The notes under the pieces: model-generated | What the model was told of the DNA's origin: nothing | Database searches by the model: none | What the model saw: the letters and a program-made list of their open reading frames with translations, nothing else | Shown here: piece by piece, positions 28,544 through 36,543 of the stretch | How the letters are laid out: every line of letters begins with the position of its first letter | How positions within the stretch are numbered: position 1 is the first letter of the stretch | Translations under genes and position numbers: made by a program | Assembly: GCA_019425655.1 (NCBI GenBank) | Contig: NQWY01033931.1 | Span: forward strand, 44,935-108,934 | DNA length: 64,000 nt | Origin: Rhizophagus prolifer | Lineage: Eukaryota > Glomeromycota > Glomeromycetes > Glomerales > Glomeraceae | Direction of reading: 5' to 3'

Positions 28544-28630
28544 ATGTCGATGGGAACACGCTGCTTTAGTGGCACATGAAAATTGTGCACTTACACGGAT
28601 GCGTTTACTCCGCGCCTGGCGTGGAGCTGA

Positions 28631-28660
28631 GGGGCAACTTTGAGCGAGGAGCGGACATTT
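28631..28660 (-). repeat. Palindromic spacer motif, copy f
   Basis: On the minus strand this reads AAATGTCCGCTCCTCGCTCA followed by AAGTTGCCCC. Confidence 0.7.
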
Positions 28661-28780
28661 ACTGACGACAAATAAACATAAAGTCCCAGCACCGAGCCTC
28701 GTCAGGAAGGCTCCACTGTACAAAATTAGGCTGGTTCAGATATGCTACTCCCTAGTGCAACCCTATTCACGGAGTACACC

Positions 28781-29023
28781 ATGCCGGAGTTCTGTTTTTT
28801 TAAAAAGGGCAAGCATATCGCCGCCTTGGAAAGAACTGACGCGGAAAAATCCGCTCAACTGGCCAATGACGGCTGGGAAAAGCAGTTTGAAGAGGTTCGC
28901 GCTGCCGATGCTGAAAGTGCGCTCACCAGGCTAGCGGACATGCGGAAAGAGGAAGTCACGACGGAGCGAGCTTTCGTAACGGGTTCTGTATTCAGCAGTC
29001 TCCTAACGGCCATTCTCAAGTAA
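28781..29023 (+). CDS. Uncharacterised 80-residue protein
   Basis: The protein starts MPEFCFFKKGKHIAALER, a strand-turn-strand pattern, followed by a helical acidic part. I recall similar short proteins from large integron arrays in Vibrio, which is memory and unverified. GGAG lies six bases before the ATG, and a longer frame starting at 28742 lacks this. It forms a one-gene unit between motif copies f and g. Confidence 0.65.
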   Translation: MPEFCFFKKGKHIAALERTDAEKSAQLANDGWEKQFEEVRAADAESALTRLADMRKEEVTTERAFVTGSVFSSLLTAILK

Positions 29024-29128
29024 CGACCAGCTGGCAGCGTTATATGACTCTGCCAGTCCCTTGCTTTTAACATAAGAGTTATTATGCCTCTTCTGTTTCT
29101 GGTGCAGAACGGACTGTCTACCTCGGCT

Positions 29129-29164
29129 AAAGGTCCGCTTTGCGCGATGAGGGGAAGTTCGCTT
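29129..29164 (+). repeat. Palindromic spacer motif, copy g (degenerate)
   Basis: AAAGGTCCGCTTTGCGCGAT followed by GAGGGGAAGTTCGC keeps the GTCCGCTT half but has a degenerate second half. Confidence 0.5.
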
Positions 29165-29277
29165 TAAGGGTAATCCAATCCACATACCGGAAGATCTCCA
29201 GAAGGGAATAGTCCGGTTTACCGGGATACTTACAACTCCACCCCGGTAGACGATCCTGCCTTATAGTTTGAGCATAG

Positions 29278-29469
29278 GTGGGGCGAATGGGCACACCACG
29301 ATTTACACCTGAATTTAAGGAAGAAGCCGTTCATCAGATAACGGAACGCGATTATTCCGTCGCCGACGTTTCTGACCGGCTGGTCGATTCAGCATCAGGC
29401 CAAAGAGTTGATGGAACTTATTGGCCAGGAAAAGTTAAAATGTCCGTTCATGAAAGTAAGTCGGAATAA
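29278..29469 (+). pseudogene. IS3-family orfA fragment
   Basis: After the ATG at 29287 the frame encodes a typical IS3-family OrfA helix-turn-helix start (RFTPEFKEEAV...ITER...SVADVSDRL). It leaves the family pattern at about 29385 and continues into unrelated residues up to a stop at 29467-29469. It is an inactive remnant joined to other DNA. Confidence 0.7.
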
Positions 29470-29472
29470 ATA

Positions 29473-29859
29473 ATGAGTCTTGACTTCGTGCTGGTAAAAG
29501 CAACGGGTGTAGTGAATTCGATCGGTGAACTAGAGCAGGACAGTTCCTTCGCACGATCGAACTACAAGGCATATGCCGAACAACTATTCCCTGGACTTAT
29601 ATGGCAGGCGGATGACACCGCCATCGTTGGTGGGGCGGGTATTTTTATTGAAGTATCCCTCTCGGATGTGACGTTACACCTTAGTCTTAGAGGCCGCGGT
29701 GACATCCAGACAGCTATTAGCAAGATTGCCATTGAAGCTGCAATGGCGGGTATCGTAGTCATTGACGTACAAATGTCAGATATCATCGCAGTTGAGGCCC
29801 TGCGCGCTTCAGACTATCTCTCTTGGTATCGATCTATCTTTGAAGTCAACTCCCTGTAG
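29473..29859 (+). CDS. Uncharacterised 128-residue protein
   Basis: The sequence is of mixed alpha/beta type, rich in Ile, Val, Ala and Ser in the C-terminal half, without membrane segment or motif that I recognise. It could be an immunity-type protein given the toxin-immunity remnants nearby, but nothing in the sequence proves that. The ATG has GGA seven bases upstream. It lies between motif copies g and h. Confidence 0.55.
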   Translation: MSLDFVLVKATGVVNSIGELEQDSSFARSNYKAYAEQLFPGLIWQADDTAIVGGAGIFIEVSLSDVTLHLSLRGRGDIQTAISKIAIEAAMAGIVVIDVQMSDIIAVEALRASDYLSWYRSIFEVNSL

Positions 29860-29900
29860 CGACCTGCGTTTATCAATGCTCAAACCCGCATTTAGGGGTT

Positions 29901-30350
29901 CTACGCTGGCCTGACCTGCTCCCCTTTATTTAACAAAGGATGAAGTTGGCCACGTCCGCCCTTGGCCCAAAGCAGTCCACAACAACTAGTCTTGGCTACC
30001 AAGGACGATATTTCGTCATATGTTGCGTATGGTTTTTCATTCTCGGGTGACCAATAGCCACCACTGCCATGATATGTTTCAGCTCCTAATACAAACTGAG
30101 TGCCGCAATGCTTACATACAAAATGATAATCAACGAGGAGCAGGTCAGCGAGGCCCGCAAGCGACGGCACGGCGCTCTGTGGCACACCTGCCAGACCGGG
30201 GTTTGACTTTGCATGACCACACATAACTGGGGCGGGTGGGGTAAACGGGCGAGACGAGAAGGAGCCTGCGACTGTGACCCGGCGCAGCCTGATGCAGCCG
30301 GATGGGCATAAAGCCTTTCTGCTGTGGCCGCAGGCCGAATCCCCTATCAT
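29901..30350 (-). CDS. Zinc-ribbon-like protein, probably with a replaced N-terminus
   Basis: The C-terminal 80 residues look like a coherent small domain with CKHCG, an aromatic segment and a later CC pair, suggesting a metal site. The first 70 residues are Pro/Arg/Cys-rich with the composition of a chance reading of GC-rich DNA. The original N-terminus therefore seems lost at about 30140. Function is not known. Confidence 0.4.
   Translation of the reverse strand: MIGDSACGHSRKALCPSGCIRLRRVTVAGSFSSRPFTPPAPVMCGHAKSNPGLAGVPQSAVPSLAGLADLLLVDYHFVCKHCGTQFVLGAETYHGSGGYWSPENEKPYATYDEISSLVAKTSCCGLLWAKGGRGQLHPLLNKGEQVRPA
29951..29980 (+). repeat. Palindromic spacer motif, copy h
   Basis: CACGTCCGCCCTTGGCCCAA followed by AGCAGTCCAC. 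It overlaps the C-terminal codons of the 29901 frame. Confidence 0.5.
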
Positions 30351-30607
30351 GTAATTAATGCTTTTAAATGTCTTAAACTAATATCATCAGCATCTATTTT
30401 AAGCCCATTACAAATAAATATAGCTAAATCATATTCTGCCTTGTTTATCGGTACCTCATATTCACTTAGATGATCACAAACTGTTTCGAAGGCTAATCTC
30501 CTCTCACCATGATCTACATAATTAATTGCATCCTGAAGTAATTCATTATCTAGGCGATTCTTAAAAAGACTGCCAAAATATTTTATTTTTTCATCTAATT
30601 CAGTCAT
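30347..30607 (-). CDS. MafI-type immunity protein
   Basis: The 86-residue helical protein matches the small immunity proteins (MafI family) paired with C-terminal toxin domains of contact-dependent or polymorphic toxins: an N-terminal helix, a central HGER segment followed by AFETVCDHL, and a final helical part. Its start overlaps the end of the preceding toxin fragment by four bases, which is typical of toxin-immunity pairs. It would protect against a related toxin and might persist as an orphan immunity gene. Confidence 0.6.
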   Translation of the reverse strand: MTELDEKIKYFGSLFKNRLDNELLQDAINYVDHGERRLAFETVCDHLSEYEVPINKAEYDLAIFICNGLKIDADDISLRHLKALIT

Positions 30608-30816
30608 TTAATTACCTTGTATTTTTTTAAAGCTACTTGGCACTGGCGCATTATCAGGAGAAGCTGTAATGTAACAACCTTTCCTGTGGCTGGTTGATAA
30701 ACAACCCTTACTCTACTTACTCTCACTCCGTCTCTTACTTCATAAGAAACCCAGTTACCGGCTTCCGGTAAGTTTCGTCGGCTGAGACCAGCTAAAGTCG
30801 AAAGGTCAAAAAATAG
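30604..30816 (-). pseudogene. C-terminal fragment of a polymorphic toxin, cut by a transposon end
   Basis: The frame reads out of the Tn3 inverted repeat (30817-30855) and encodes only about 70 residues of a toxin tip before overlapping the immunity gene. The N-terminal delivery domains are absent, and no secretion signal or start codon of its own is present. It is non-functional as it stands. It shows that the segment end replaced the rest of the gene. Confidence 0.55.
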
Positions 30817-30855
30817 CCTTAACGTACAATAATTTTCGATATCCAAACTGACCCC
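30817..30855 (-). repeat. Tn3-family terminal inverted repeat, right end of segment 1
   Basis: Inverted partner of 25421-25459 with a single mismatch, followed directly by the duplicated TTCCAA. Confidence 0.9.
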
Positions 30856-30861
30856 TTCCAA

Positions 30862-31302
30862 CGGCAATGGGATATTAATCAGTCAATCGTCCGATGCTGT
30901 ACTGACTCTACAGAGAGGGGTAAGGAATCCGGACTGGTGATAGTAGCTCATTTGAATGAGTAGCTTATTGGAGCCAGCTTTTTAAAACAGCCAGTAATTT
31001 GATCATGTTTCTGTCGGGCGGTCTGTTTGGCTAGAAAATGCCTTGCCAATTGGGTAGACTCAGTCAGCAACATAAACCTTGTGGTGGGGTATTTGTTGCT
31101 TACTTATAGAGATTTCTGACTTATCGCAAACCGGTTATCCGGCTGAATAACGAGTCTTGTGGTGGGACGAACGATTCAGGGTAAGAAGGATATCAAGACT
31201 CGCTGCCTGTACATGCGAACGGGCGGCGAGAATATGGATTAAGAGATGGGACGTATCTTGAAATCGTCCGGGACATGATGAAGGTTGTTTTGCCTGACTC
31301 AG
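30862..31302. promoter_or_regulatory. Upstream region of the IncFII-type replicon
   Basis: This non-coding DNA precedes the antisense RNA and should hold the repA promoter. No copB/repB-like repressor gene, usual in IncFII replicons, is visible here, perhaps removed by nearby rearrangements. Confidence 0.5.
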
Positions 31303-31307
31303 AATGC

Positions 31308-31386
31308 AAAAACCCCCTGAAATCTGTTTAGCAACTTGGCGGAAGCAGCAGATATTCAGGGGGTCATAAAGCAGGCGCGCTGCCTG
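31308..31386 (-). ncRNA. copA: CopA/Inc-type antisense RNA
   Basis: The minus strand has a promoter with -35 TTGTGT (31420-31415), a 16-base spacer and -10 TATAAT (31398-31393). The transcript ends in a long hairpin: CCCCCTGAA...CAG pairs with the complementary arm across a loop containing CCGCCAAG, followed by TTTTTGC. This is the layout of the IncFII antisense RNA, which binds the repA leader and blocks leader-peptide and RepA translation, so setting copy number and incompatibility. The ends are estimates. Confidence 0.85.
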
Positions 31387-31402
31387 TGAAGGATTATAAC
31401 GC

Positions 31403-31456
31403 ATGCACCATATAACACAACACCCGGCCGCCATAAGTTCTGGAGCCGGTGACTGA
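31403..31456 (+). CDS. RepA leader peptide (Tap-type, 17 residues)
   Basis: An ATG at 31403, preceded by GAAGGA, opens a 17-codon frame whose stop (31454-31456) lies five bases inside the repA frame. In IncFII plasmids such a leader peptide must be translated to open the repA start site, and the antisense RNA acts by blocking it. The position relative to the antisense RNA and repA fits exactly. Confidence 0.75.
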   Translation: MHHITQHPAAISSGAGD

Positions 31457-32309
31457 ACAAATTAACATCACACCAAGACAATGCTATGTGGTCAATCCCG
31501 AGCCGGTGTTCACCCGGCCTGCACACCACAAGCATAATCTTCCTGCTTATAACAAGCAGCTCGTTGACACGGTATCCGGCCGTGACGTAGCGCGCTGGGC
31601 AGGCTTCTACTTCTATGATGCCTTTCATCACAAGACAAACAAGCCTGTGGTGCGTCAGCGTCATTTCAATAAACATCGCGCGCGGGCCATTAACGCGCTG
31701 GTTCAGGCGATGGTCTATCACCTTAACATTGTCAGCGGCACCATCCCGGTGAGCTTTACCACGCTTGCGCGTGAATCCGGTCTGGCCACAACCTCAGCCG
31801 CCGGTAATGAATCCATTACGCGCGCGACCCGGGCTGCTCATGACCTGGCCGCTTTCGGCCTCATCACCTATAAACTTCTCTGGGACAAAGTGACCCGCCA
31901 GTTCTTCCCGGCAGACATCGAGGTCACAGACCGGTTCTTTGATATGGCCGGCAGTAATCCGCAGGCCTGGGAAAAAGCGCGTAACCAGCAGCTGGCCTGG
32001 ATTAACCTCGGGCTGGCCAAAAAGGGCGAGAAACCGCTCACCCGGACTGAGGCCACGCGCCGGCAGAAGGAAAAGCTGGTCGAAATCGCCTGGCAGCGGC
32101 GCAAAACGGCGCAGGACATCCGCCGTAAACGCAAAATTGCCGCGCTGGCGGCCAGAAAAGACGAAACCGATCTGCGACACCAGATATCCTGCCAGATCCA
32201 GCACGAGCTGAGCCAGGGCCTTCACGAAGGCCTGACCCTTGACGGATTCCGTAAGCTGGTTAACCAGCGTCTGCTCTGGATACAGACGGTGGCCCGACAG
32301 CAGGAATAA
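31449..32309 (+). CDS. repA: RepA replication initiator, IncFII type
   Basis: The 286-residue initiator starts at a GTG overlapping the leader peptide. It has the family features: a conserved N-terminal half with ARWAGFYFYDAFHHKTN and HRARAINAL, the LARESGL helix-turn-helix region around residues 100-115, and a Lys/Arg-rich C-terminal part (RRQKEKLVEIAWQRRK). RepA binds oriR just downstream and recruits DnaA and host replication proteins. Length agrees with IncFII RepA (about 285). Expression should depend on coupling with the leader peptide and on the antisense RNA. Confidence 0.95.
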   Translation: MTEQINITPRQCYVVNPEPVFTRPAHHKHNLPAYNKQLVDTVSGRDVARWAGFYFYDAFHHKTNKPVVRQRHFNKHRARAINALVQAMVYHLNIVSGTIPVSFTTLARESGLATTSAAGNESITRATRAAHDLAAFGLITYKLLWDKVTRQFFPADIEVTDRFFDMAGSNPQAWEKARNQQLAWINLGLAKKGEKPLTRTEATRRQKEKLVEIAWQRRKTAQDIRRKRKIAALAARKDETDLRHQISCQIQHELSQGLHEGLTLDGFRKLVNQRLLWIQTVARQQE

Positions 32310-33066
32310 TTCCCCTCACTTCATTATCTGCCGGAAGGCAGAGGCTTCCCCGTATCCGCGCGTCGGCGCAGCTTGTTTTGTAACCACATTCCAGCCTGTT
32401 TCCCGTTTTCTGTGCGATCCTTTTTGCCAACGTGCGATCCTTTTTTCAGGTTATCCCTATATAAATGCAAACGGCTTAGAAAATTCTATGCAATCAGAAG
32501 CCTAAATGCGTAGTGATTTATGTTTACTACCTACAGGTAGTTTAAATATAAGAGCCATGAGCTCTGTGGATAACGCCTTCGCCAGCAGCGGCCTGACGGC
32601 CACGCGCTCAGAATGAGGTAGCCCCCACCGCACGCGGCGGGTCCCCGATCGTGCACCGTGGTCGCTACTGCGCACTGCCTTTCCCCCGAAAAGCCGCCCC
32701 GCCCCGGGCCGAAGGCCCGGAACAGAGTGGCTTTATGAGGGATGTTGTAACTAGATTTAGATATCGCTGCAGGTACACATCGCATCATTACCTGCGTACA
32801 CGCTCGTAGCTTCGCGTAAACGCTCGCACGCGGAGATACGCCCCGGCGGCGGCTTACGCCTTGCCGTGACCACTCCGACCGCGCAAAACAGCTCCTGTGT
32901 CGTTTTTAGCGGGTATGGCTTAGCAGGATGGAGGGGGGAATGGCGGAACCTATCAAACCTGGGCGGCAAAGCCGCGCTACGGCGACAGCAAACTCCAGCG
33001 TTAGACCTGGCAGCCCCTGTCGCCTTTATGCGCTGCGCGCATCAAAAGTCCGGACGGTCTTAAGCC
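32310..33066. other. Origin of replication (oriR) and GC-rich downstream region
   Basis: Non-coding DNA after repA, as in IncFII plasmids, where oriR lies immediately downstream. It contains the tandem GTGCGATCCTTTTT repeats near 32412-32446, an AT-rich stretch, and an exact DnaA box, TGTGGATAA at 32566-32574. The part from about 32590 is GC-rich with several short inverted repeats (for example GGGCCGAAGGCCC near 32707) and holds no gene. Confidence 0.75.
32566..32574 (-). promoter_or_regulatory. DnaA box in oriR
   Basis: The minus strand reads TTATCCACA, the consensus DnaA-binding site, about 255 bases after the repA stop. Confidence 0.8.
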
Positions 33067-33837
33067 TCACAGAAAACACCCCAGTACCAGCAGATGCAGT
33101 CCGTACATGACGTAAAAGAAGCGGCCCGGTAAAAAACGCGTGCTACCGGCAGGCTGAAGTGAACCCGCTGTGAACACGGCAAAAACCGGCAGTAGCAGTG
33201 TGGGGAGAACCGCGACAACCAGTGTGTCCAGAGGGCGGCTGAGAAGATGTGCTGAGCCGTTCAGGGTGATTAGCGAGATAACCGCAGCAGCAGCGGAAAG
33301 CGCCTGTATCCTGCCGGTACGGGCGGCGAAAAAAGTGGCCAGCGACAGGCAGAGTACGATCCCCTGTATACCGTAACTTGCCGGCGTCAGAGGAAGGACC
33401 AGCAGCGCGAGCATTCCCGTGCCGGCAATAATGCCAGCCAGGCCGTGACGGTGCCGCAGGGCAAGCAGCTGTGTGGCGCCGGCGAAGACAAACAGTATAT
33501 TGAGTGCGTACCACGGTTGCTGTTCCCGGAAGGCAAATACAAATATCGGCTGCGTCAGCAGTGCCCATCCCCAGAGTCGGTTTGCCCGGTGCTGGAGACG
33601 TTCCGGTCGCTGTCCCGCATTGATCGCCCAGACCAGAACGAACAGCGGAAAGGCCATCCGGCCCAGCGCATACAGTTCCGGTGCCGGTGGGTGCAGAAAC
33701 AGGGTATTCACGTGATCCACCAACATCGCGGCCAGTGCCTGTAGCTTGAGCATGTCCAGCGCACCGGGGCTGCATATCCCCGGATAGCGCCTCTCTATTA
33801 CAAATAGAGGATGTCGCAACATCTTGCTGTCTCTCAT
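33067..33837 (-). CDS. traX: TraX-family membrane protein
   Basis: The 256-residue integral membrane protein matches TraX, the F-pilin N-acetylase: an early segment ending in LVDHVNTLF, then GRMAFPLFVLVWAIN, NRLWGWAL, NILFVFA and TPASYGIQG, with about eight membrane segments in all. TraX acetylates the N-terminus of pilin; pilus formation does not need it. AGAGGA lies before the ATG at 33837. In F it sits directly after traI; here it is beside the replicon, 23 kb away and on the opposite strand. Confidence 0.9.
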   Translation of the reverse strand: MRDSKMLRHPLFVIERRYPGICSPGALDMLKLQALAAMLVDHVNTLFLHPPAPELYALGRMAFPLFVLVWAINAGQRPERLQHRANRLWGWALLTQPIFVFAFREQQPWYALNILFVFAGATQLLALRHRHGLAGIIAGTGMLALLVLPLTPASYGIQGIVLCLSLATFFAARTGRIQALSAAAAVISLITLNGSAHLLSRPLDTLVVAVLPTLLLPVFAVFTAGSLQPAGSTRFLPGRFFYVMYGLHLLVLGCFL

Positions 33838-34042
33838 ATTGATCCTCTGGTGGTGAACACTGGGTAGTAATATAATTTTGTACCCATAGCCAGAATGCGC
33901 GCCCAGAATAATCAGGAACTTTCACCCTGGCTTTAATGAGTATCTTTTTTGCAACGGACTCTGCTTTATCCCGGAGGATCATCATTGCCTGAATTTTGTT
34001 TTTCTGCTCAATGGCTAAACTAAATAAATGAAAACAGTTCAT
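33838..34042 (-). other. Start of an unknown small gene running into traX
   Basis: An ATG at 34042 has GAGGA six bases upstream and opens a frame whose first about 68 codons are not shadowed by another gene. The frame then continues inside traX in another phase until 33143. It probably represents a truncated small gene whose own stop codon was lost; alternatively it is a leader coupled to traX. Confidence 0.35.
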
Positions 34043-34063
34043 AACATTCCTCGCTGATGACAT

Positions 34064-34481
34064 TCCTATTATCGGCAGGGTTGCGGAATGCTTTATGCGA
34101 AATTAAATAATAATACTATATGTGTCTCCTTGCTTTTAGTATGCCAGAGATAGCCAAAGAATTACGAAAAATTGTATATTAGAATTCAATTTAAATTTTA
34201 TAAACATTATGTTAGGTAAAACTGAAATGACTGCTCAAGTTAGCGCCAGCGTATAAAGAATATCAAGAAACATAATATTATTTAACCCCCTAAGCATAGC
34301 ATTATTTGTATTTATCATTTTATTTTTGCACCTTTTCATCTGCTTTTTAGTTACGATAGTCAGCTGTTCAGACTACTAGCATGCACATTGCACCGGACAC
34401 GCCACCGTTGGGATCAGATTTTAAAAGTGATGATATATCCTTCTGAAGGTTGGATTGGCAAAACCTCTCAGGGAGGCATCC
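34064..34481. other. AT-rich spacer without a supported gene
   Basis: No gene is visible. It contains GGGAGG (34473-34478), the ribosome-binding site of the next small gene. Confidence 0.35.
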
Positions 34482-34655
34482 ATGATAACGCGGCAGGTCA
34501 GCGAGGATCAGGAGCGCCGCGAGCTGGTCACGCGGGAAACGACGGTCAAAGCTACGGATAAAACAACGGGGCTTTTCACGGCTACGCTGATGGCCGGTGC
34601 CGTTCAGCATGTTTCGACGGGTGACTATTCGATGGCTATTGGTTCTGTAGCCTGA
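34482..34655 (+). CDS. Small uncharacterised protein (57 residues)
   Basis: The ATG has a strong GGGAGG site and the frame is followed directly by an intrinsic terminator, which supports a real gene. The N-terminal half is charged (Arg/Glu/Lys/Thr), and the C-terminal half is mildly hydrophobic and Gly/Ala-rich. No family is recognised. Confidence 0.6.
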   Translation: MITRQVSEDQERRELVTRETTVKATDKTTGLFTATLMAGAVQHVSTGDYSMAIGSVA

Positions 34656-34663
34656 GACCACAA

Positions 34664-34687
34664 CGCCCGCTCAACGCGGGCTTTTTT
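34664..34687 (+). terminator. Intrinsic terminator
   Basis: GCCCGC and GCGGGC pair around TCAAC and are followed by TTTTTT. Confidence 0.9.
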
Positions 34688-34767
34688 ACGCCCTTCACCA
34701 GACACCGCATTCGCGGCGACGCGTCTGGTTCGGAGCAAAGCCTTGCGCCATGAAAAAGCTTTATCAT

Positions 34768-34805
34768 GGGGTCAGTTTGGATATCGAAAATTATTGTACG
34801 TTAAG
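34768..34805 (+). repeat. Tn3-family terminal inverted repeat, left end of segment 2
   Basis: The same 38-39 bp sequence as at 25421 and 30817 (GGGGTCAG ... ACGTTAAG). Confidence 0.9.
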
Positions 34806-35326
34806 TGCATTATTTAACCACATCAGCCCGGAAGCAATTGATTTAATAACAATGTCTATCGCTTTTAAATTATCGCCTTAGCAGTATCGCATTTAGGTTA
34901 TCCGATTAGACAAAACTCACGGCAAAAGGCGTATAGCTCGGGAGTACACCGTAGCCTGTTCAAAAAAAAGACTTACCGTACAATATTGTACGTTTCCCCA
35001 ACGCACCCCTACGTTAGCCATAGCGATTCGCTGACGCAGTAAGCGAAGCGCCAGATCTTTTCTTACAACGTGCAAGGGAAAAGACCAGGCTGACAAGGGT
35101 CTGAATGGCGTCCCGCTAGGGTGCGGCGACGCCGTTTTTCCTTACTGCCAGTATGAGTTTTGCAACTTATTTGTTTGCAATGAGCACTCTCATAGAGTAG
35201 ATTTATTGAACTCCTGACGAATCCGTCAAGAGTCATTAATACTCCTACGAAGCATAATCGTAGCCTCTCAGCCCCAGATGGGGGTCGCCGAACACGCTGA
35301 AATACGCACTCGGCTAAGGTGGAAAC
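34806..35326 (+). promoter_or_regulatory. Long structured leader upstream of the unknown two-gene operon
   Basis: About 520 bases without a gene hold an unusual number of hairpins. These are a perfect palindrome CGTACAATATTGTACG (34977-34992), an inverted repeat AGATCTTTTC / GAAAAGACC near 35052-35085, an intrinsic terminator (35107-35140), and three consecutive stem-loops (35210-35233, 35245-35263, 35271-35284) just before the first gene. The first half could encode a small RNA ending at the terminator, and the second half a folded 5' leader. No known riboswitch or ribozyme core was recognised. Confidence 0.5.
35107..35140 (+). terminator. Intrinsic terminator inside the structured leader
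   Basis: GGCGTC pairs with GACGCC and CCGC with GCGG around TAGGGT, followed by GTTTTTC. Confidence 0.75.
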
Positions 35327-35725
35327 ATGCGTAATTCTCTGAACTTAAAAGACGCTAAGCGCTCAATTCAGACTATTCGTGATTGCACGAGTGTCATCGC
35401 TACTCATTTGCTTAACGCAAAGACGGTACAGGTGCGCACGCTCGACAACGAGGCTTTAGAGCCGCAGAACTTGCAATTCATCGTTACCTTTAAGGACGAT
35501 GTTGAGAATGCCCGCGCCCAGGTAAAACCACTTGCCGAAGCAATTGTTCTTAATGGTCGTGTCCGTTTTACGGTGAAGCCTTTCAAACAGTACCCTGAGC
35601 TAGAACGTCATATGTCTATGTTCTCAGAGGTTATCGAATCTTCTATTCGCGAATTTTTGAGCAAGCGTGATACTATCGTTGGCACGAACAATGCTAATGA
35701 TAACGCTAAATGGCTCCTACACTAA
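35327..35725 (+). CDS. Unknown protein A of a two-gene operon
   Basis: The 132-residue protein has no signal peptide or membrane segment. It is predicted alpha/beta: an N-terminal helix, a strand region (QFIVTFKDD), a second helix, a strand (VRFTVKPF) and a C-terminal helix. No family is recognised. AAGGTGG precedes the ATG. The end overlaps the next gene by 16 bases, so the two products are probably translationally coupled and may form a complex. Codon use (many GCT, CGT and ATT codons) differs from the tra genes. Confidence 0.7.
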   Translation: MRNSLNLKDAKRSIQTIRDCTSVIATHLLNAKTVQVRTLDNEALEPQNLQFIVTFKDDVENARAQVKPLAEAIVLNGRVRFTVKPFKQYPELERHMSMFSEVIESSIREFLSKRDTIVGTNNANDNAKWLLH

Positions 35726-36462
35726 TTCAAGCTTCGTCATTCGACAAAGATATAGGCAAGTTTGCCCATGAAGGGGAGACTTGCTTTGTTCGTTCTGGGT
35801 ATCTCTTCACCAACATAGCACTATACAAGCTAACACAGCTGACGCTTGTTGATCCTGAAGACGAGGTTCATACCTATGTCACCATTGATCGAGTGGGCGC
35901 AACCAATGATGATTATGACGCAGTAACGGATGTCATTCTTGATATGAAGGATGATGCGTCGGATGTTGAGATTGTAGAGCATTTGTTGGCTTCAGGGCTT
36001 CTTGATGAGTCCAAGAATGAGTCGGCCGGAAGAATAGCCCTGCGCGATTATTATTTCACTGATGACAGCGGCATAGAAGTGGTTGCCCCTCAAGTGGCTG
36101 GAGTTAAGGTTGAGCGACCGTTCCAGCATCAGGGTTTGAGCAGCAGAGCTTACATGTTCCTGCTTAATTGGTTTGATCACTTAGTCTGCGATGATAACCA
36201 GACTGTTCAGGGTGCTAAAATCTGGGCTGTTCGCCTTTATGATATCTGTGATGTTCGCATTTATAACGATAAAGGGCATGTATTTGAAGACCGCTTGAGT
36301 GAGTTGGGTGTCGGCGCCAAAGGTTTCCTCCCATGGAACAAAGGAATGTTGGTGGATTTAAGTGGCTGGACGCCGAACGAAACTCAGAAGACGGTACAAA
36401 AATTCATCGTTCTCATTATATCACGCGATACCAGCCCCCAAGTCGGCTACTGCCTGCAATAA
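35710..36462 (+). CDS. Unknown protein B of a two-gene operon
   Basis: The 250-residue protein is acidic and soluble, without signal peptide. A stretch rich in Asp/Glu (about residues 55-95) precedes a region with FQHQGLSSRAYMFLLNWFDHL and RLYDICDVRIYND. No catalytic motif or family is recognised. The start lies within the previous gene, with no independent ribosome-binding site, and a terminator follows the stop, so A and B form a closed operon. The layout (structured leader, small gene, larger gene) would suit a defence or toxin-antitoxin-like module, which is speculation. Confidence 0.7.
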   Translation: MAPTLIQASSFDKDIGKFAHEGETCFVRSGYLFTNIALYKLTQLTLVDPEDEVHTYVTIDRVGATNDDYDAVTDVILDMKDDASDVEIVEHLLASGLLDESKNESAGRIALRDYYFTDDSGIEVVAPQVAGVKVERPFQHQGLSSRAYMFLLNWFDHLVCDDNQTVQGAKIWAVRLYDICDVRIYNDKGHVFEDRLSELGVGAKGFLPWNKGMLVDLSGWTPNETQKTVQKFIVLIISRDTSPQVGYCLQ

Positions 36463-36469
36463 TCCTATT

Positions 36470-36492
36470 AACCCGCTTCGGCGGGTTTTTTA
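36470..36492 (+). terminator. Intrinsic terminator of the two-gene operon
   Basis: AACCCGC and GCGGGTT pair around TTCG, followed by TTTTTAA. Confidence 0.9.
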
Positions 36493-36543
36493 ATCCCTAT
36501 TTTCAGATCATTGCCTACAAAATTCACACAGAATGCTGTTAGC

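Larger units (their letters stand above)
25421..30855. mobile_element. 5.4-kb Tn3-type segment with terminal repeats and target duplication, no transposase
   Basis: A 39-bp terminal repeat begins GGGGGCAGTTTGG at 25421 and ends ACGTTAAGG at 25459. Its inverted partner is at 30817-30855, with one mismatch. The hexamer TTCCAA directly flanks both ends. The interior holds two acetyltransferases, exported proteins, small unknown genes, an IS3 scrap and a toxin-immunity remnant, but no transposase or resolvase. It must have been mobilised in trans, like other non-autonomous Tn3-derived elements. Confidence 0.85.

Noticed and set aside
33143-33837. Continuation of the 34042 frame inside traX
   Set aside because: In this part the frame is an out-of-phase shadow of the well-supported traX gene.
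35205-35240. Hammerhead ribozyme
   Set aside because: CTGACGA matches part of the core, but the second conserved element (GAAA after stem II) and a cleavage site are not in place.
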